Positions 1 through 12,960 of a DNA stretch of 64,000 nt are shown in pieces. Numbering within the stretch: the first letter of the stretch is position 1; every line of letters begins with the position of its first letter. Location: contig CM052356.1 in NCBI GenBank assembly GCA_028551475.1, forward strand, positions 10,071,884 through 10,135,883, given 5' to 3'. The notes beneath the pieces were generated by a model, which was not told where the DNA came from, searched no databases, and worked only from the letters and a program-made list of their open reading frames with translations. The DNA comes from Casuarina equisetifolia. Its lineage: Eukaryota > Streptophyta > Magnoliopsida > Fagales > Casuarinaceae. The translations under genes and the position numbers were made by a program.

Positions 1-1000
1 GTCTTTTTGCTTATGAGAGCTAACCTTATTGAGAAACATATGAATCCAAATAATTCCAACTCATCTCACAGAAATTTGAACTGCATTAACACCCGATTAC
101 AAGATAGTCTCTTAAGATCTCTTCCCCTTAGGAAACATCCTTGTCCTCCTGGATAAAGTTTGGATGCTGCCATTTGAAAAACTCCAAAACAAGTGTTTTT
201 TCTTCCTTGACGCTACACTTCCTGCTATTATTTTTGACTACATATTTTTGTCATAAAGAAAAATGTGTTCTGCCAGTACATCACGCTCCACCTCCCTTAA
301 AGAAATTCCCTTGTCATCAAGGGCATAGTAGGATCTTCTAATTATCTAGGACATCAGGAAGATGGTTTTGACAAGGTTGTTCTTGTTTGATATATAATAC
401 TTTTTACTTAGATTGATTGCTAAGATGTCCTGCTTAGACACAGAGAGTCTAACAATTCGGAGACTGATTGCTCCTTCTAATGGGTGAGTCTTTTTCATTG
501 TAAAACGATTGTTCAATCAATCCTTATCTTGACAAATAAGTGACTCGTCCCATCACCTGCAATGGTAGGACACGGAGAAACTTTCTATAGGCATACAAAA
601 TGTAGAACAACTTAGTGCTAAGTTCTTTTGAGGAAACGTAGAGTTACTGTTGAATAAAGAGCATACGAGGTGTTTTAGTCAACAATTATAGAATTTTGTA
701 GACAACCTTTACAGAATCCCTGATATGATGGCGACTGATTAATTAAAATTATATCCTATAACTTCGACTACAAGATAGACCCGAAATATATTTATTGAAC
801 TTTTCCTACAGCGCTCAACTAAATATTGGTCAGTCGTAGCCTTTGAAAGATAAGCAAGCTCACTTATGTGGACTCGTGAAGAATGTCCCGACATCTTGCT
901 CGTGGCAGGTCGAAACCATCATTAATGATACATGCTTTTGGCTCTAATGGATCAAACCAGGCGTTCTTTAGAGTTGTAAGACTTACGAACGGTAGTCTAG
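1..1000. other. Intergenic, no recognisable gene
   Basis: AT-rich sequence with only short open frames that resemble no family I know. It may be the non-coding part of an old retroelement, since fossils dominate the next 6 kb, but I see no LTR end, primer site or protein domain that would prove it. Confidence 0.5.
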
Positions 1001-1350
1001 ATTGACAGAAAACGAAAGCTAGAAAGTAGTAGGAAAGCTAAATGGAAAAGCTGGAAAATATGAAAAGGTTTTTGGTTTCTATTTTCACTTCAATCATCAA
1101 TTAATCTGTGTTGCATAGGTTTTTATAAATGAATAAGGATTTGAATGTGATTTTTTTGAATCAAAATGAGATAAGATTGAATAAAAAAGAAATAAGACTA
1201 AATCAAGATCAAATAAGAGTTGATAGAACAAATATGATTTTTTAGTCGACATTTTCGGTAAGGAGGTGGCTGTTCCACATTACACAGAAGGCTCCTATGC
1301 TTGAGGCTAACATGTCAATTCTTCCTGACGTGGCACTGAAAAGGATGCTG
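1000..1350. repeat. Dispersed repeat D, copy 1
   Basis: A diverged direct copy of this stretch lies at about 7660-8010. The two share a T-rich segment, the phrase tttttataaatgaata, a following G/A-rich part with 'aataagattga', and the motif 'ggctgacatg/ggctaacatg' at the right edge. By eye they match at roughly 75-80%. They bracket about 6.3 kb holding a Copia fossil, so they may be ends of an older element or a simple segmental duplication. Confidence 0.6.
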
Positions 1351-1440
1351 ATGTAGCAATGTCCATGAATACCTTCCACAAGTTGAAGAGGTAGGTTACA
1401 GCATGAGTTTGGACTAAAAAGATTTAAATAAGATGTAGAG

Positions 1441-1552
1441 AGATCGTTGGTGAAGTTGTCAACAAACATCCAAATATTTGAATATGAGAAATTGTAAGAT
1501 AGTTGGTGAAGTTGTCAATAAACATCCAAATATTTGACTATGAGAAATTGTA
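1441..1552. repeat. 56-bp tandem duplication
   Basis: Two adjacent 56-base units (1441-1496 and 1497-1552), each holding gttggtgaagttgtcaa and catccaaatatttga, differ at only about three positions. The unit has no reading frame I recognise. Confidence 0.85.
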
Positions 1553-2400
1553 AGGGCTTCATCAGAAAAAGTTTGACAAAGAGAGACATTGTCAAGTGTA
1601 GAGGTTGGCGATTAGTTGATCAACGAAATAGTAGTATCAAATGAAAAACTTCAGAAATGAAATGGGACCCCAACATGTGTAGGCAATCATGTGTCATCAA
1701 TATGCTTGTGTTTGCACTTTATGAAACCAACATTAAAAATAGCATATTGTTAAATTTTGTAAAGAATGATACATATTTAATTCAAAACTCTTAAGACATT
1801 AAGTGAAAGAACTCATCTATTTATAAAGTATTTTTTAAGTTTTTATGTTTCCCATGTGGGACTTAACATGCCTTCTCACCTAAGTGTGGGACAACATTTC
1901 CCACGAGGATCTTTGTATTTGAAGGAAGGGGCAGAAGATTGAATTACCTTGTCTTGTTCATTTATTGCTCTTTTGGTTCTTTTCATTGTTTGGTTTATCC
2001 CTTAGCGAAGTAGACACATTCAATTTTTCCAAAGAATTATAACAAGAGTTCTTCATCCTCTGAATTATTACATATGGATGTTTAAGTACCACATTACATT
2101 CCTAATGATGATAGTTTTTGTTATTTTTTTAACTATTGTGAATGACTTTTCTTGTATCACTTAGTCTTTTTTACTTTGTTTAAGAGTCACGTTTTTATTA
2201 TTATTCTACTTTTTCTTTTCATGATCTTCACACAACTTGGTGCTACTATGAAATTCACTTGTTCCAATAATGACACCCAATTTTTTTGTTTGATTGTGTA
2301 TATTTTCTAGCTTCTCATCGCATTCTTTATAAGAGTTTTTGTTCATATATATTTCAACAAAATGGGGCTATAAAGTGCAAATGTCATCATGTCCTTGATG
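1553..2400. other. Spacer of repeat-like sequence, no gene
   Basis: No gene is visible. There are paired 'cccatgtggga' / 'agtgtgggac' motifs at about 1850-1895 of the kind common in plant LTRs and miniature elements, but I could not define boundaries. Confidence 0.4.
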
Positions 2401-5400
2401 TAGCTTAAGTGCTCATGTTTTAGGCTCATATCATGTCTCATTTTTGGGAAGACTATATTCTCCTAGCAACCAATCTTATTAATAGGTTTCTTGCTTCAAC
2501 ATTTGGCCATCACCTTCCTTATGAGATTTTGTTTGGCCACCTGCCATCACTTAATCATTTACAAGTCTTTGGCTATAGATATTGTGTCACAAGATTATGT
2601 CCTAAGGATAAGTTTTCCCTCAGCTACTTATTGTATTTTCATAAGACATCCTTATCCTTACAAAGGTTATCATGCCTATGACCTATTACTAAAAAGTTTT
2701 TATTAGTCATGATGACATCTTCTATGAGTATGAGTTTCTATGTGCCCCTAGTTTGCCCTCGACATAGCCATGGATTAGCTCATTCTGTCACCCTTTACTC
2801 CTTTAATTGATAAGACTAGACTATCCTTGTCACATCAAATTGTTCCTACTTCAATCATTTTAGAGCCTTCCCTTAAGCCTTCTTTATATGAACACTTGCA
2901 ACCTATTTATGTTAAATATATTTTGATGTTGTCAATGTTTAAACTATATATATATATTTTATCTATATCTTGTGCCAATAAAAATATGGAGTATGTGTCA
3001 CACAAATAATTAGGATAATGATTATTTGTAGACAAAAACTCCTACATACCAAAATGTTCATATATTTTGGTTTGACCATTATGTACCTATATTCCTATGT
3101 TTAAATGACATGTTTTTGAAATATTAAAGCAAAATCAAAATAAAAAGTGGAAATAAAGTTAAGTATGCTTGTGCTGCCATGTGTGATTCAGTGCTGTACC
3201 TAAATGAAATGATGCACTTTGGGAAATATATAACTAGTTGGTTGAGAAGGGGTAGGGCAAACACATATGCCGGCATTTTCTTAACTTGCCCTTTCGTCTT
3301 CTTTCCTTCTTTATTCCAAAACATTCAAATGCTATTTGAAGCTAACAATTTGACCAAAATAGAAGCTTTTTGAGAGAAAAATCAAGGAGCCTTTATTATA
3401 AAAGGTATGATTCTTGTTTTGTCCAAAAATGGTTTGATTAGAAAGCATATATATTGAAAGCTAGGGTTTTGGTTCAATACACGTGATTTTGAGAAAAACC
3501 TTCGACATACTCTTGTGAAATTTTTTTTGGTGAAGTGGTTCTCTTCCTTTGACTATACAAGCAGTGTGGTAATCTTTTTCTAGTTTAAAGGTTTATTGAT
3601 ATGTTTAGATTATAATCCTGCAAGCTAATTGTTGCTGTGTTTTCACAAAGTTTTATTTAAGAAAATTTGTCAATCACATTGCTGGTTCATTTTCAAGTTT
3701 ACTCTAGCCTTGTGTTCTCTATTAAGCATGTTGCTATTGTGAATCATATTTCATTTGAGTCTTCATTATCTACTTAAAGAGTGAAGTGTGGTGATTATTG
3801 TTTGATTGATTTTTATATCTTATCTGTGGCACATTTTGATTAAAGTTGTTCTTGATAATAATATTGTAGTGAATCAAGTAAGGTTAAGTAGTTGGATATA
3901 TCAAGAATATATTGTTCAAACACATTGTGATATCATTTGATTATTCTTGATTAGTTTGTTTTAGCATATTAAACCAAGTTTTGTCCTTGAAAGAATCACT
4001 ATCTTCTTGATATTGCTGTTGTGAGAAAAAATGTTTGCTTAAATGCTTTTCTAAAGATACAAACCGAGATAGAATCCAAGAGACATTTTGATTTAAGTCA
4101 TGACCACTTCTTGAACAAGAAAGAAATATATTGTTGCTTAAGCTCTAATATCTTGTAATATGTGTTTTTATTTGTAACAGAAAATCATAACTTGAGCTCT
4201 TGATTTGTAAGAGCAAGTTTTAAAGTGTGATTTTGCTTGTAGTAGCAAATTGTGAGTTGTGGTTATTTGCTGTTGAGATTGTGTGTAGTCTCAGGTTGCT
4301 ATGTTGTATTGAAAAGCCGTGTATGGCTAGTTGTTTGAGAAGTAGATTGTAGCTCTTTATGTTCAATGAACAAAAGATTAAGGTGTACTAAATTGTGGGA
4401 TTATAAATCTCATAAAGTAGTAAAAATGCTTTATTACTTTTGGTAAAAGGGGGTGGAAGTAGGTTCAAAGGGAGGCTGAATCACCTAAACAATTTTTGTG
4501 CACTATTTTTATATATTGTTAATTTTGAGCATAAGAAAAAATAACCCAATCTAACCTTCCTTTGTTGGGTTAATCCATACCAACAATTTTCTCACAATCT
4601 CTTGAGACTATGCATGATTATCCCATGTTGATCCAATGGACTTACTAGTCCATTGATATAGGCCACTTATTATATATGCACTGCTCAAACTTCTTCTTTT
4701 ACTTGTGATCCCATTTCTCACCATATATGCATAGCCAAACTTGTTTCCCATTACCAACATTGTATTGCCTCCATCTCAACAACCTATGAGATAGCCATTG
4801 ACCATGAGGCACTAGTGGATCATAAATTTAGTCATTGTTATTCATAAATAATTAGAGGCCTTTTAGGCCAATTACACATGGGACATTGTCTCTTCCTCAT
4901 GGTCGTTGCCCTATTAAATGCAGATAGGCTTACAAGACTAAGTATTTGTTGATGGTACTATTGAATAATATAAAACCATGTAATGGCTAAAGGGTATAAT
5001 TAGCGTGAAGGCATTGACTACTAGGGGACCTTCTCCCAGTGGTGAAGATGGTCACAATTCATTTAAATGTTGTTAGCAAGTAGTCTTTTCATTGGCTTGA
5101 TGTTTAGAATGCTTTTCTTGATGGCGATTTATTTTAGGAAGTCTACATAGATATTTTACCTAGTCTTCATAATAAGGGGAGAGTTTAGTAAGTTAGTTGC
5201 GAATGTCTCAATATAGGCTAAAACAAGCATTGTTTTAATGGAATGCAAAGTTTATAAAGGCAATTCTCTCAACTAGTTTTATTAGTTTGCTATGACTATA
5301 TGTTCTTCAAAAGGAGACATGGTAATACTTTTACTATCCTATTAATTTATGTCGATGACATTTTTATCATAAGAAATAATGATACATATATCTCTGAGAT

Positions 5401-6555
5401 AAAAAAGAAATAATTACACTCAATTTTTCACATAAAAGATTTAAGGTAGTCCAAATATTTCCTCGAGATTAAGCTTAGGCATTCCAAGATAGGATTTATC
5501 TTAACCAACATAAGTATGTGTTGGAAATCATATCAAAGACTAGTTATTAGGATCTAAACCCTTCATCATTCCCATGGAGTGGAATAAAAAACTAACTACA
5601 ATAGAGTAGGACATAAGAGATACCAATAAGAAATATAATCACTCACTTAAGGATCCATCTTCACTTCAACACTTGATTGAGTGATTGATCTACTTATCTA
5701 TGACCACACTAGATATAAATTATGGAGTTCAACATTTGAGTTAGTTTGTACATGCCATGAAAAAATCTCATCTTGATGTAGTTAAGAAGGTGTTTAGGTA
5801 TCTTAAAAATTCTCTAGGTTTGGGACTCTTCATTCCTTGTTCTTCTAGCGTAGAGACTTTTTATGACTCAAACTATAGTACATGCTCTATGATGAGGAGG
5901 TCAATTAGAGGGTGTCGCATTAAACTTGGGTGATTATTTGATTTTATGGAAAACTAAGAAAAAACCTATTGTTTTTAGGTCTTTTGCAGAAATAGAATAT
6001 AGAGTTATGACTTTCATTGCTTGGGAGGTTGTTTGGATTATTGATTTACTTTGAAATCTTGGTCTGACAACTTAGTTACTTGCATCATTGCATTGTGATA
6101 ATGAGATAGCCGTAGACATCACAATCAATCCTATCTTTTGCATGAAAAGATGAACCATATTGAGATTAATTGCCACTATGTATATGAAAAATACGAAGAT
6201 GGAACAATTACTTTTCACCACGTTTGGACATCAAAACAACATGTCGATATCTTTATGAAGGTCTTTTGTAGCTAACAACACGTACACTTGCTATCCAAGT
6301 TCATAGTATCTAGTTTGTACAAATTGCTGACTTGAGGGAGAACATTAGATTTATGGGTGAAGGCCATATGCTAGATGAGGGCCCAAACCCATTACTTATA
6401 ATTAGTTTTTTTTTTTTTTTTGGTATATAGCTTTCTCTAGGGTAGTCATATATATATTCTCTCTGTAAAGAACATTTAGTGTGACTATCAATTATGATTA
6501 GAAGAACCACAACCTAAGGGCTTTTCACTATTCAGTTTTCTTCTTATATTAAAAC
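2400..6555 (+). mobile_element. Copia retrotransposon fossil, 3' part
   Basis: Plus-strand remains of a Ty1/Copia polyprotein. 2430-2680 reads like the integrase C-terminal region (HFWE..L.AT.LINR, LPYEILFGHLP, LQVFGYRYC). 5040-5460 reads like reverse transcriptase (DV.NAFLDGD, YVDDIFII). 5940-6240 reads like the RNase H end (KKPIVFRSFAEIEYR, LHCDNEIAV). A purine-rich tract near 6330 is followed by a probable 3' LTR (about 6344-6555). No 5' LTR or gag was found. It is heavily decayed with many breaks, and is interrupted by another LTR at 2910-4585. Old. Confidence 0.8.
2910..4585. mobile_element. Nested LTR (probable solo LTR)
   Basis: A 1676-base block interrupts the Copia fossil between its integrase and reverse transcriptase parts. 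It starts TGTTAA and ends CCAACA, giving TGTT...AACA ends, and is flanked by near-identical 5-mers (attta on the left, atttt on the right), as expected for a target duplication with one change. It carries the run 'gtggaagtaggttcaaagg' at about 4452, typical of large Copia-type LTRs. No coding interior is present, so a solo LTR is the simplest reading. The exact ends are inferred. Confidence 0.55.
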
Positions 6556-7660
6556 TTGCTGCCTACTGCTTGTCCCAAATACTTGATATATCTTTTGCTT
6601 CATTTTGTTCTTTCGCTTCAGTTTGTATCACATAGAGACACAAGATGTGTTGAACAATGCGTTGCTTAGTGAGGAATGCTTCAAACTTTGCAGAGGGAAT
6701 CTAGTTGTTTCGTCATATTGGATGGATTGTTTAGTATCTAAAAAAAATTGATGTTGAGTGATGAAAGAACAAAGCCAAGAAAGTTTAGAAAAAATCATTC
6801 ATGAAATATATATAATATTTATGACCTCTAGACAATATCTTTTGCAAGGAATACTTTTGAAAAGCTAATGAGAATCAAAATAAAGCGGGCTAAAATAAAG
6901 AGAATTTTTTTTGGAAATTTGACTGCGGAGTCAAACAACGGAGGAAAGAGACCTGTGACAAAGCTTCCATTCTATGGAACTAACATTCTTTTTTAAAGAG
7001 AGTGATTTAATCGCGAGATCTTCCATTCAAAATGTTGGAATGGGTATTCAGATGACAACCTAGAATTACTTAATGGGGAGAGATATCGGGGAAAAAAATA
7101 GGAGGATGAATTTGATCGTGTGTCATCGATTTTGGAAATAAAAAGAATGAGTATTTAAATAACATCCCGAAAATATTCTGCAGGGAAAGATATAAAAAAA
7201 AAAGGATATGAAAAAGGCGATTTCATTGCAATTTAATTGTTCTTTAATTTGGAAGGGATCATTTAGTATTGCTCCCAAAATCACTCAACGAAAATAAAAT
7301 TCTAAAAATAATAAAATAAATAAAATAAAAGTTAATAACTAGCCAAAGAGAATGACAAGAAGGCTATACAAAGATGCTTTAGTAAAGAAAGTTGAAAAGA
7401 GAGCTTGAGTAAACAAAAAAGAATCTAGATAATTTAAAGATGGTATTAAAAAATAAACAAAAATAAAATTTGAAGGTAACTGCAAAAACAAAAGGCTAGC
7501 GGTTGAAGAGATAAAAATTTGAAGAACAGAGAGAGTTTTGGGTTGACAGGAGACAAAGAAGGTGAGAAGAGGGATTTTACCCCCAACCCTTTCTTTGTGA
7601 AACACGTGGGTGGCTGTAATTGGGTGGGTTGTTTTTGCTTGAGAAGGGGCAAAATGAAAG
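6556..7660. other. Spacer, no gene
   Basis: AT-rich spacer. A longer open frame on the minus strand at 7339-7767 is built from A/T runs and looks like no protein family. Nothing else supportable. Confidence 0.5.
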
Positions 7661-8010
7661 TCAGACAGTGATAGAAAAGCAACGAAAAAAAAATAGAAAA
7701 GACAACTGAAAAAAAAAGCCAACGGAAATGCTCGAAAATACGAAAGCTTTAGGGTTTCTATTTTCATTTTAATTATTAATTAATTCGTGTTACATGGGTT
7801 TTTATAAATGAATAAAGATTTGACTTTGATTGTTTTTGAATCAAAACCAAATAAGATTGAGTCAAAATCATATAAGATTCACCAAAACTGATTATAATTT
7901 TCTAGCCAAAATTTTCAAAAAGGAAACAGCTATTTCGTGTTGCATAGAAGACTCACGCGCCTAAGGCTGACATGGCCCGGGGCACTAGCGTTTCCGCTGA
8001 CATGGCAATT
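7660..8010. repeat. Dispersed repeat D, copy 2
   Basis: Diverged direct copy of 1000-1350 (see copy 1). The shared block ends near 'aaggctgacatgg'. An imperfect further repeat of 'gctgacatggc' follows at about 7997. Confidence 0.6.
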
Positions 8011-8059
8011 CAGATTTTGTCTTCTTTTCATTGTCCAGTGGTTCTAAAAGAATCACGAC

Positions 8060-8300
8060 CGGCTAAAGTTTGTTCAGACCTCACAACATCACTTTCATCC
8101 GTTTCACAGAAACCATTCCGGTGTACTTATACCTGCCCAAACACGTCAATGAGCTGACAACCATTCTCCATGTTGGTTAGATGAGAACTTTTTGAAAAGC
8201 ATTCCTTTATTGTAGGATGTTTTCCTTCTTTAATGATGTGAATGGCATCTGTTGTTTATATTAGTGCCTTTTTCATGAACCTTTTGTTTTTAAATTTTTG
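8060..8300. repeat. Local repeat E, copy 1
   Basis: Repeated in the same orientation at about 9265-9500. Shared phrases include 'cttgcccaaacaca', 'aaaagcattc', 'gatgtgaatggcatct' and 'ttggtgcc/tagtgcc'. The two copies flank the NPF pseudogene fragment. Confidence 0.75.
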
Positions 8301-8569
8301 GGTTTGTTTTTTTTCCTTTCTCTCTTTCTGCTTTTTGGTAGAAAGTTACATAATTTAAGTTGTTTTTACACACCCCAACTAAGGATCATGCTCGCCAGCG
8401 AAAAGAAGAAAAAGGAAGTGCGTGATTAAATGACAATTGGCAGGTAGGAGCTAACTCGATGCTGAAGAAAGCAACACAATCAGTTAGGAGAACGTACCAT
8501 CTGAGTTGGAACTAAAAGGGGTCAGAGTTGTTAGAAACGTAAATCACGTTAGAATTGAAAAGTTAAACA

Positions 8570-9200
8570 GAGACCTTGAGGTGACTAACGAAGGCACAAG
8601 AAACGGGACCCGTTAATCTTAAATGTTGAACCAAGCTCACATATAAAGAAATTCTTTTAAATAAATTTATATAAATTTATATTATATTTTTATTTCATGT
8701 TTGCCACACGGAAGTTTTGGAACGATACTTATTATATTGTATAGATTTGAGACTCATTCAAATTGTCGTATAGATGTTTTAAAAACAAGAATGAAAATCA
8801 CTTTTCAAAGTTTTAGCTTTCTTCTTAACTGTACGAGCATTAAATCCTAAGACATCACACTTTGAAATTCTTCTTCATCCTTTCCTTTTAGTTCATCCAA
8901 CTCAACCACGGGCTCATCTCACACACTTGCACTTGCACTTGCACCCCTGCCCTTAAAACGCCGATCCACCCACAAATACACTAACAAGTTAACCACATTT
9001 ATGGCTGCTAATATCTAGCACAAATAATTGAGCTGGAATCTATTCAAATTATTTTTTAGCTACCCTTTCTTTGACATGTCGCTTGCACACTTGATTTCAA
9101 CTAGGCCATGCTTAACCAGCTTCTTTGAGATGCATTGTACTGCTAATGCTTCGTGCCCACTCAGTAGATTCATCAAGTTCTATTGAGTTGGAAGACTCAA
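8570..9200 (-). pseudogene. NPF transporter pseudogene, last exon and 3' flank
   Basis: This stretch is a diverged copy of about 17740-18470, the 3' flank and the end of the last exon of the NPF gene, in the same orientation. Matches include 'gaggcacaagaaac' / 'gaaggcacaagaaac', 'acccacaaatacac', 'gttaaccacatttatg' and the segment that codes for the final transmembrane helix (LVYLW.AWRY in the intact gene). Read on the minus strand the coding part is broken by stops and frameshifts and holds a (cacttg)3 expansion at about 8926. Only about the last 100 codons remain, with no trace of exons 1-4, so the copy arose by a partial tandem duplication and is dead. Confidence 0.85.
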
Positions 9201-9264
9201 AAATGGTAGTCTAGATCTTGCCTTCGTATCTTAAGTGATTTCAAGAAAAAATAAGGCCATGTAA

Positions 9265-9500
9265 AGTATGTACAAACTTTTCCGTCACGCAAGAAGCCAT
9301 TCAAGTGTCCAAATCCTTGCCCAAACACATCAGTGAGTCGACAAAATTTTGCTTAAGCTTAAGATCGAATAAAGTGACGATCCTCTATGGTCGTTAGATT
9401 AAAACTTTTTAAAAAGCATTCTTTCATAATAGCATGCTTTTCCTTCTTGAATGATGTGAATGGCATCTATTATATCAGATTGGTGCCCTTCTCTATCATG
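9265..9500. repeat. Local repeat E, copy 2
   Basis: Second copy of 8060-8300, similarity by eye about 75%. Together with copy 1 it brackets the NPF fragment, which suggests a duplicated segment rather than a transposon; no terminal repeats or target duplication were seen. Confidence 0.7.
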
Positions 9501-9769
9501 TACACTATGCAGCCTACAAACACTCAAGAAACTCAAGTCAATGAGGAATACTTGGAGATATTTCAAGAAGCTGTAAGCCACACGAAAGCTTTGATTGAAT
9601 CTCAAAGAACATAAGAGGGTGTAGTGCGGAGGACACTGTAGTAGGCTAGAGAAAGTAGGAAATTGACTTGTTATTAAAGGATTTAGTAGTTAGCATGGGA
9701 TAGGTTATTGGGTTGTTCTATGTTTGGTAAGGATATTTTTATGAGGTTGTTCTCTTGGTTACACACTAT

Positions 9770-12700
9770 TGTTATTCCCTAAGAGGCAGAATTAAAATAA
9801 ATTCCGTGCCAATAGTTGTATGAGACTTATCGATTTGAATTTTAATAAATTTAATAAACCTATCAAAGGCTTTCAATATGTCAAGTTTAATAATTACATT
9901 ACTTCTTAGCACTGATCTACTAACTTCATGTACCATTTCTTGAGCTAAGGCTATATTTTCTTGAATGGATTTATCTTCATAAAGCCAAAATGTTTTGGGT
10001 ATTAAATTCGAAAGTTGAAAGTTATTTGATTGTTGCACCTTTGGAATTAATACTAACATTGTCACTATGGGGCTTTTAGGAATTTTGCCCCATATTAAGA
10101 AATCTGTTATGACTACTTACAAGTCTTCTTTCACCATCCATTATGTTGCTAAGAAGAAGTGCCCATTAAAACCATTTAGGCTTGGTGCATTATTAGAATC
10201 CAAGTTTGTAATAGCTTGTTGAATCTCATCACATTCTAGAACATGGCAAAGCATTTCATTCTGCATCTTTATGAACAATCTTGACACATGGTTGAGAAGA
10301 TTTGATTGTTCTCTATTTTCAAGTGGAAATCATGTGTAAGGTAAACTTGGTTTTGTAGGGGACTTCAATAACTTCTTATAAAAATCAACTGCTAATGGGC
10401 ATAAGTATTTATATCATTTGTTTGGAATCTATCCAGTAGTACAAAACTAAACTTGGAAAGCTACCTCATCTTTTAAATGCAAGCATGGAAGTAGGCTGAG
10501 TTTACGTTTCCCTCTTAAAGCCATCCAACCTAAGCTTTATCTTGAAGTTAACTTCTTCATTCATAATGTTATAAATTATACTTTCTTGAGCCTTTTGAAG
10601 TTCATGAAAAACCATAAGTAACCATTTTGTTTGCAAATTTTTTTCCATTTTTTGTACTCACTCTATTAAATCTACTATGCTTTGCTCCCTATTATCTTAA
10701 TTTAGCTTCATCCATTTAGTCAAGGCTTTCTTAACTTGTGTGCATCACAAATGAAGATGTATCCAAAGGTGGAGCTATGAAATGCCCCAACCATTGTTAT
10801 GCTACTATTTGCATTGTTGATGAGCTTCCAATCATTACATCTAGAACTTAAAAGACCTAACTTTATGAAATACCATTATCAATGGTAATAGTAAAGGATT
10901 ATGATCATATAGGATTTTTGTAAAATGTTTCACTTTCAAAATTGGAAAAATAGTTGAAGCTTCCAGATTACATAAGATTCTATCCAACCTCATCCATATT
11001 CTTATGTTCTCTTGAACATTATTTGACCATGTGAAAGGAAAACCGAAGTATCCACAATCTTCCAGCCTTTGTTAACAAATTTTTTTTTGGAATTTAGCAC
11101 TAGCAATTCATGATTATAATAGTCCCCCTCATTTTTTACTTGATGAAGAATTGAATTGAAGTCTCCTCCAAGGATCCATACTCTATTCGTTGTTTAAAGA
11201 TTTTCTAGATGTTGCCATAATTACGTTCTACATATGTAATCTGTGCATGCATAAACAATAGTTAATAAAAACATCTTCCCATCCATTTGTATTTCTATAA
11301 AGATGCATTGACTAGTACTAAAAACCAAAGAGACCTATATATTTGACTTACATATACTTAATATATAAGTGTTCACTAGGTTGCAATGTAAATAAGAGTT
11401 AAAACCCAATTTTTGTGTCATGTTTGCAAGAATGTCTCCATCATGCTTTGGCTTTAACAATGATGATAATGAAATTTTATTTTTCTTGGACTCTTTTCTA
11501 AGGAAATCCATCTTTCCTAGAAGGCTAATCCCTTTTATATTCCATATGATCTATTATTGATTAGAAACTAGATGTTTTGAGGCATTCGTTGTAGGTGATA
11601 TGTTAAAAAACATAAAGGGTTATAATAAGAGAATCTAACATGCCCTATTGTTGGCTTGATAGAACACATTGAATGCCACCCTTACTATTGCTTTGGTTTC
11701 TTCTTCAGTGACTTAAATTGATTCTTCATATCCATTAGAGTAATAGCCTCCCATTCCCTTTCATTAATTTCTACCTCTTGACTAACATATATTTCGTTAG
11801 CTACTTTTTGGATAACATTCAATGTCATGTTAAAGCTAGAAGATATGGTTTGCTAAATTTGGGCTAAAGTTTCCACTTGGTTGTCAGTTATTTTGTCTAT
11901 CTCCTTTGATTTACTATCACCTGCTTCACTTTCTAAAGCATTACTATTAATAGTAATCTCCTTACGCTTTAAATCCTTTGGATCCACTGAGGCATTTACA
12001 CAAACAACTCATAAAAGCTTAATTCTTTTGTATCCAAAAGTGGTTGATTTCTCTTGCTATGTTGTCCCTTGCACCTCTTTTTCTTTAGAATCTTTTCCAC
12101 AAATAGGTTCAAGGTGCACCTTTTTTCTTTATTTAATCTACCAAGTCTTGTTGATGGAGCTTATTTCCCCATAACCTTGTGTTAAGGCAGAAGCTTAACC
12201 ACTATGGAAGTTGTAGCTTTTGTCACATTACTAATTACCTCCTTGATTATGTCTTGTGGTTGTGAGGAAATTTGTCAAACACCTTGTAGGCGGGCTTGCA
12301 GCTTGCAACATTAGTCATGCTCATGGCCTTGGAAATGGTAATGGGAGTAGTAACCTAGCTTGGTTTTGTACTTGATCTGCTGTAGGAAAGGCTTTTGAGA
12401 ACTTGGCATGACCTAGAAGTCTTCGGTAATGTCTCCTCCAAGTTCATCTTAAGACACACTTACACATATGTTGGATGTTTGAATTTCATAGTTTGTAAAT
12501 CAAAGCATAAGTATTTGCCAAGTTAATTGTAAAGCTTTTCCAATGCACCCAGGTTATGGAGTGGAGGTGGTAAATTAGGTAGTCTAATCCGTAGCACTGC
12601 CATGGTTGGGTCTCCAATATAATTATCATCCTAACAAAATAACAAAATCCTTGCATTTTTGAAAAACCTTTGCTTCCAAGACCACACTCTTGCAAAATTG

Positions 12701-12960
12701 CTCTTGGATTGCAAATGAATGCTAATATGTTGTGCCAATCTTAAACCAATTATTACTAGCTTTCAAGCCCCTATGTTGTGTTCACATGTTGCTAAAAAAA
12801 TCCAAATGGCCTCTTATTGCTAAAATTTATGATTAACATTTGGCAATGATAGGATGTCATTGCTCCCTACTCTTCATCTAAGAAAATTATGTTTGTCTTT
12901 CCATTTAGTTTTGCTAATGGGACGAGAAATTAATCCATAGCTCGAGGGTTATGGCTTAAC
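9770..12960 (-). mobile_element. L1-type LINE, decayed
   Basis: Minus-strand non-LTR retrotransposon. 12480-12960 reads like the ORF1 DUF4283 region (IRLPNLPPPLHNLGALEKL, resembling the RLPGLPLH..... motif). 11050-11560 is the AP-endonuclease domain (IIWNIKGIS, KPKHDGDILANMTQKLGF, VYACTDYI, ILGGDFNSIL). 9770-10065 is the start of reverse transcriptase (LVLIPKV, SIQENIALAQEMVHEV, IIKLDILKAFD). The remaining reverse transcriptase, RNase H and poly-A tail are missing on the left, so the 3' end was lost or replaced. The frame between domains holds many stops and shifts; it cannot be active. Confidence 0.85.

Noticed and set aside
1553-1760. Minus-strand integrase-like reading (WGPISFL)
   Set aside because: Too short and too broken; no neighbouring Copia domain in the same orientation.
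7339-7767. 142-codon minus-strand open frame
   Set aside because: Low-complexity Phe/Leu/Ser composition from A/T runs, no known family, partly inside repeat D.
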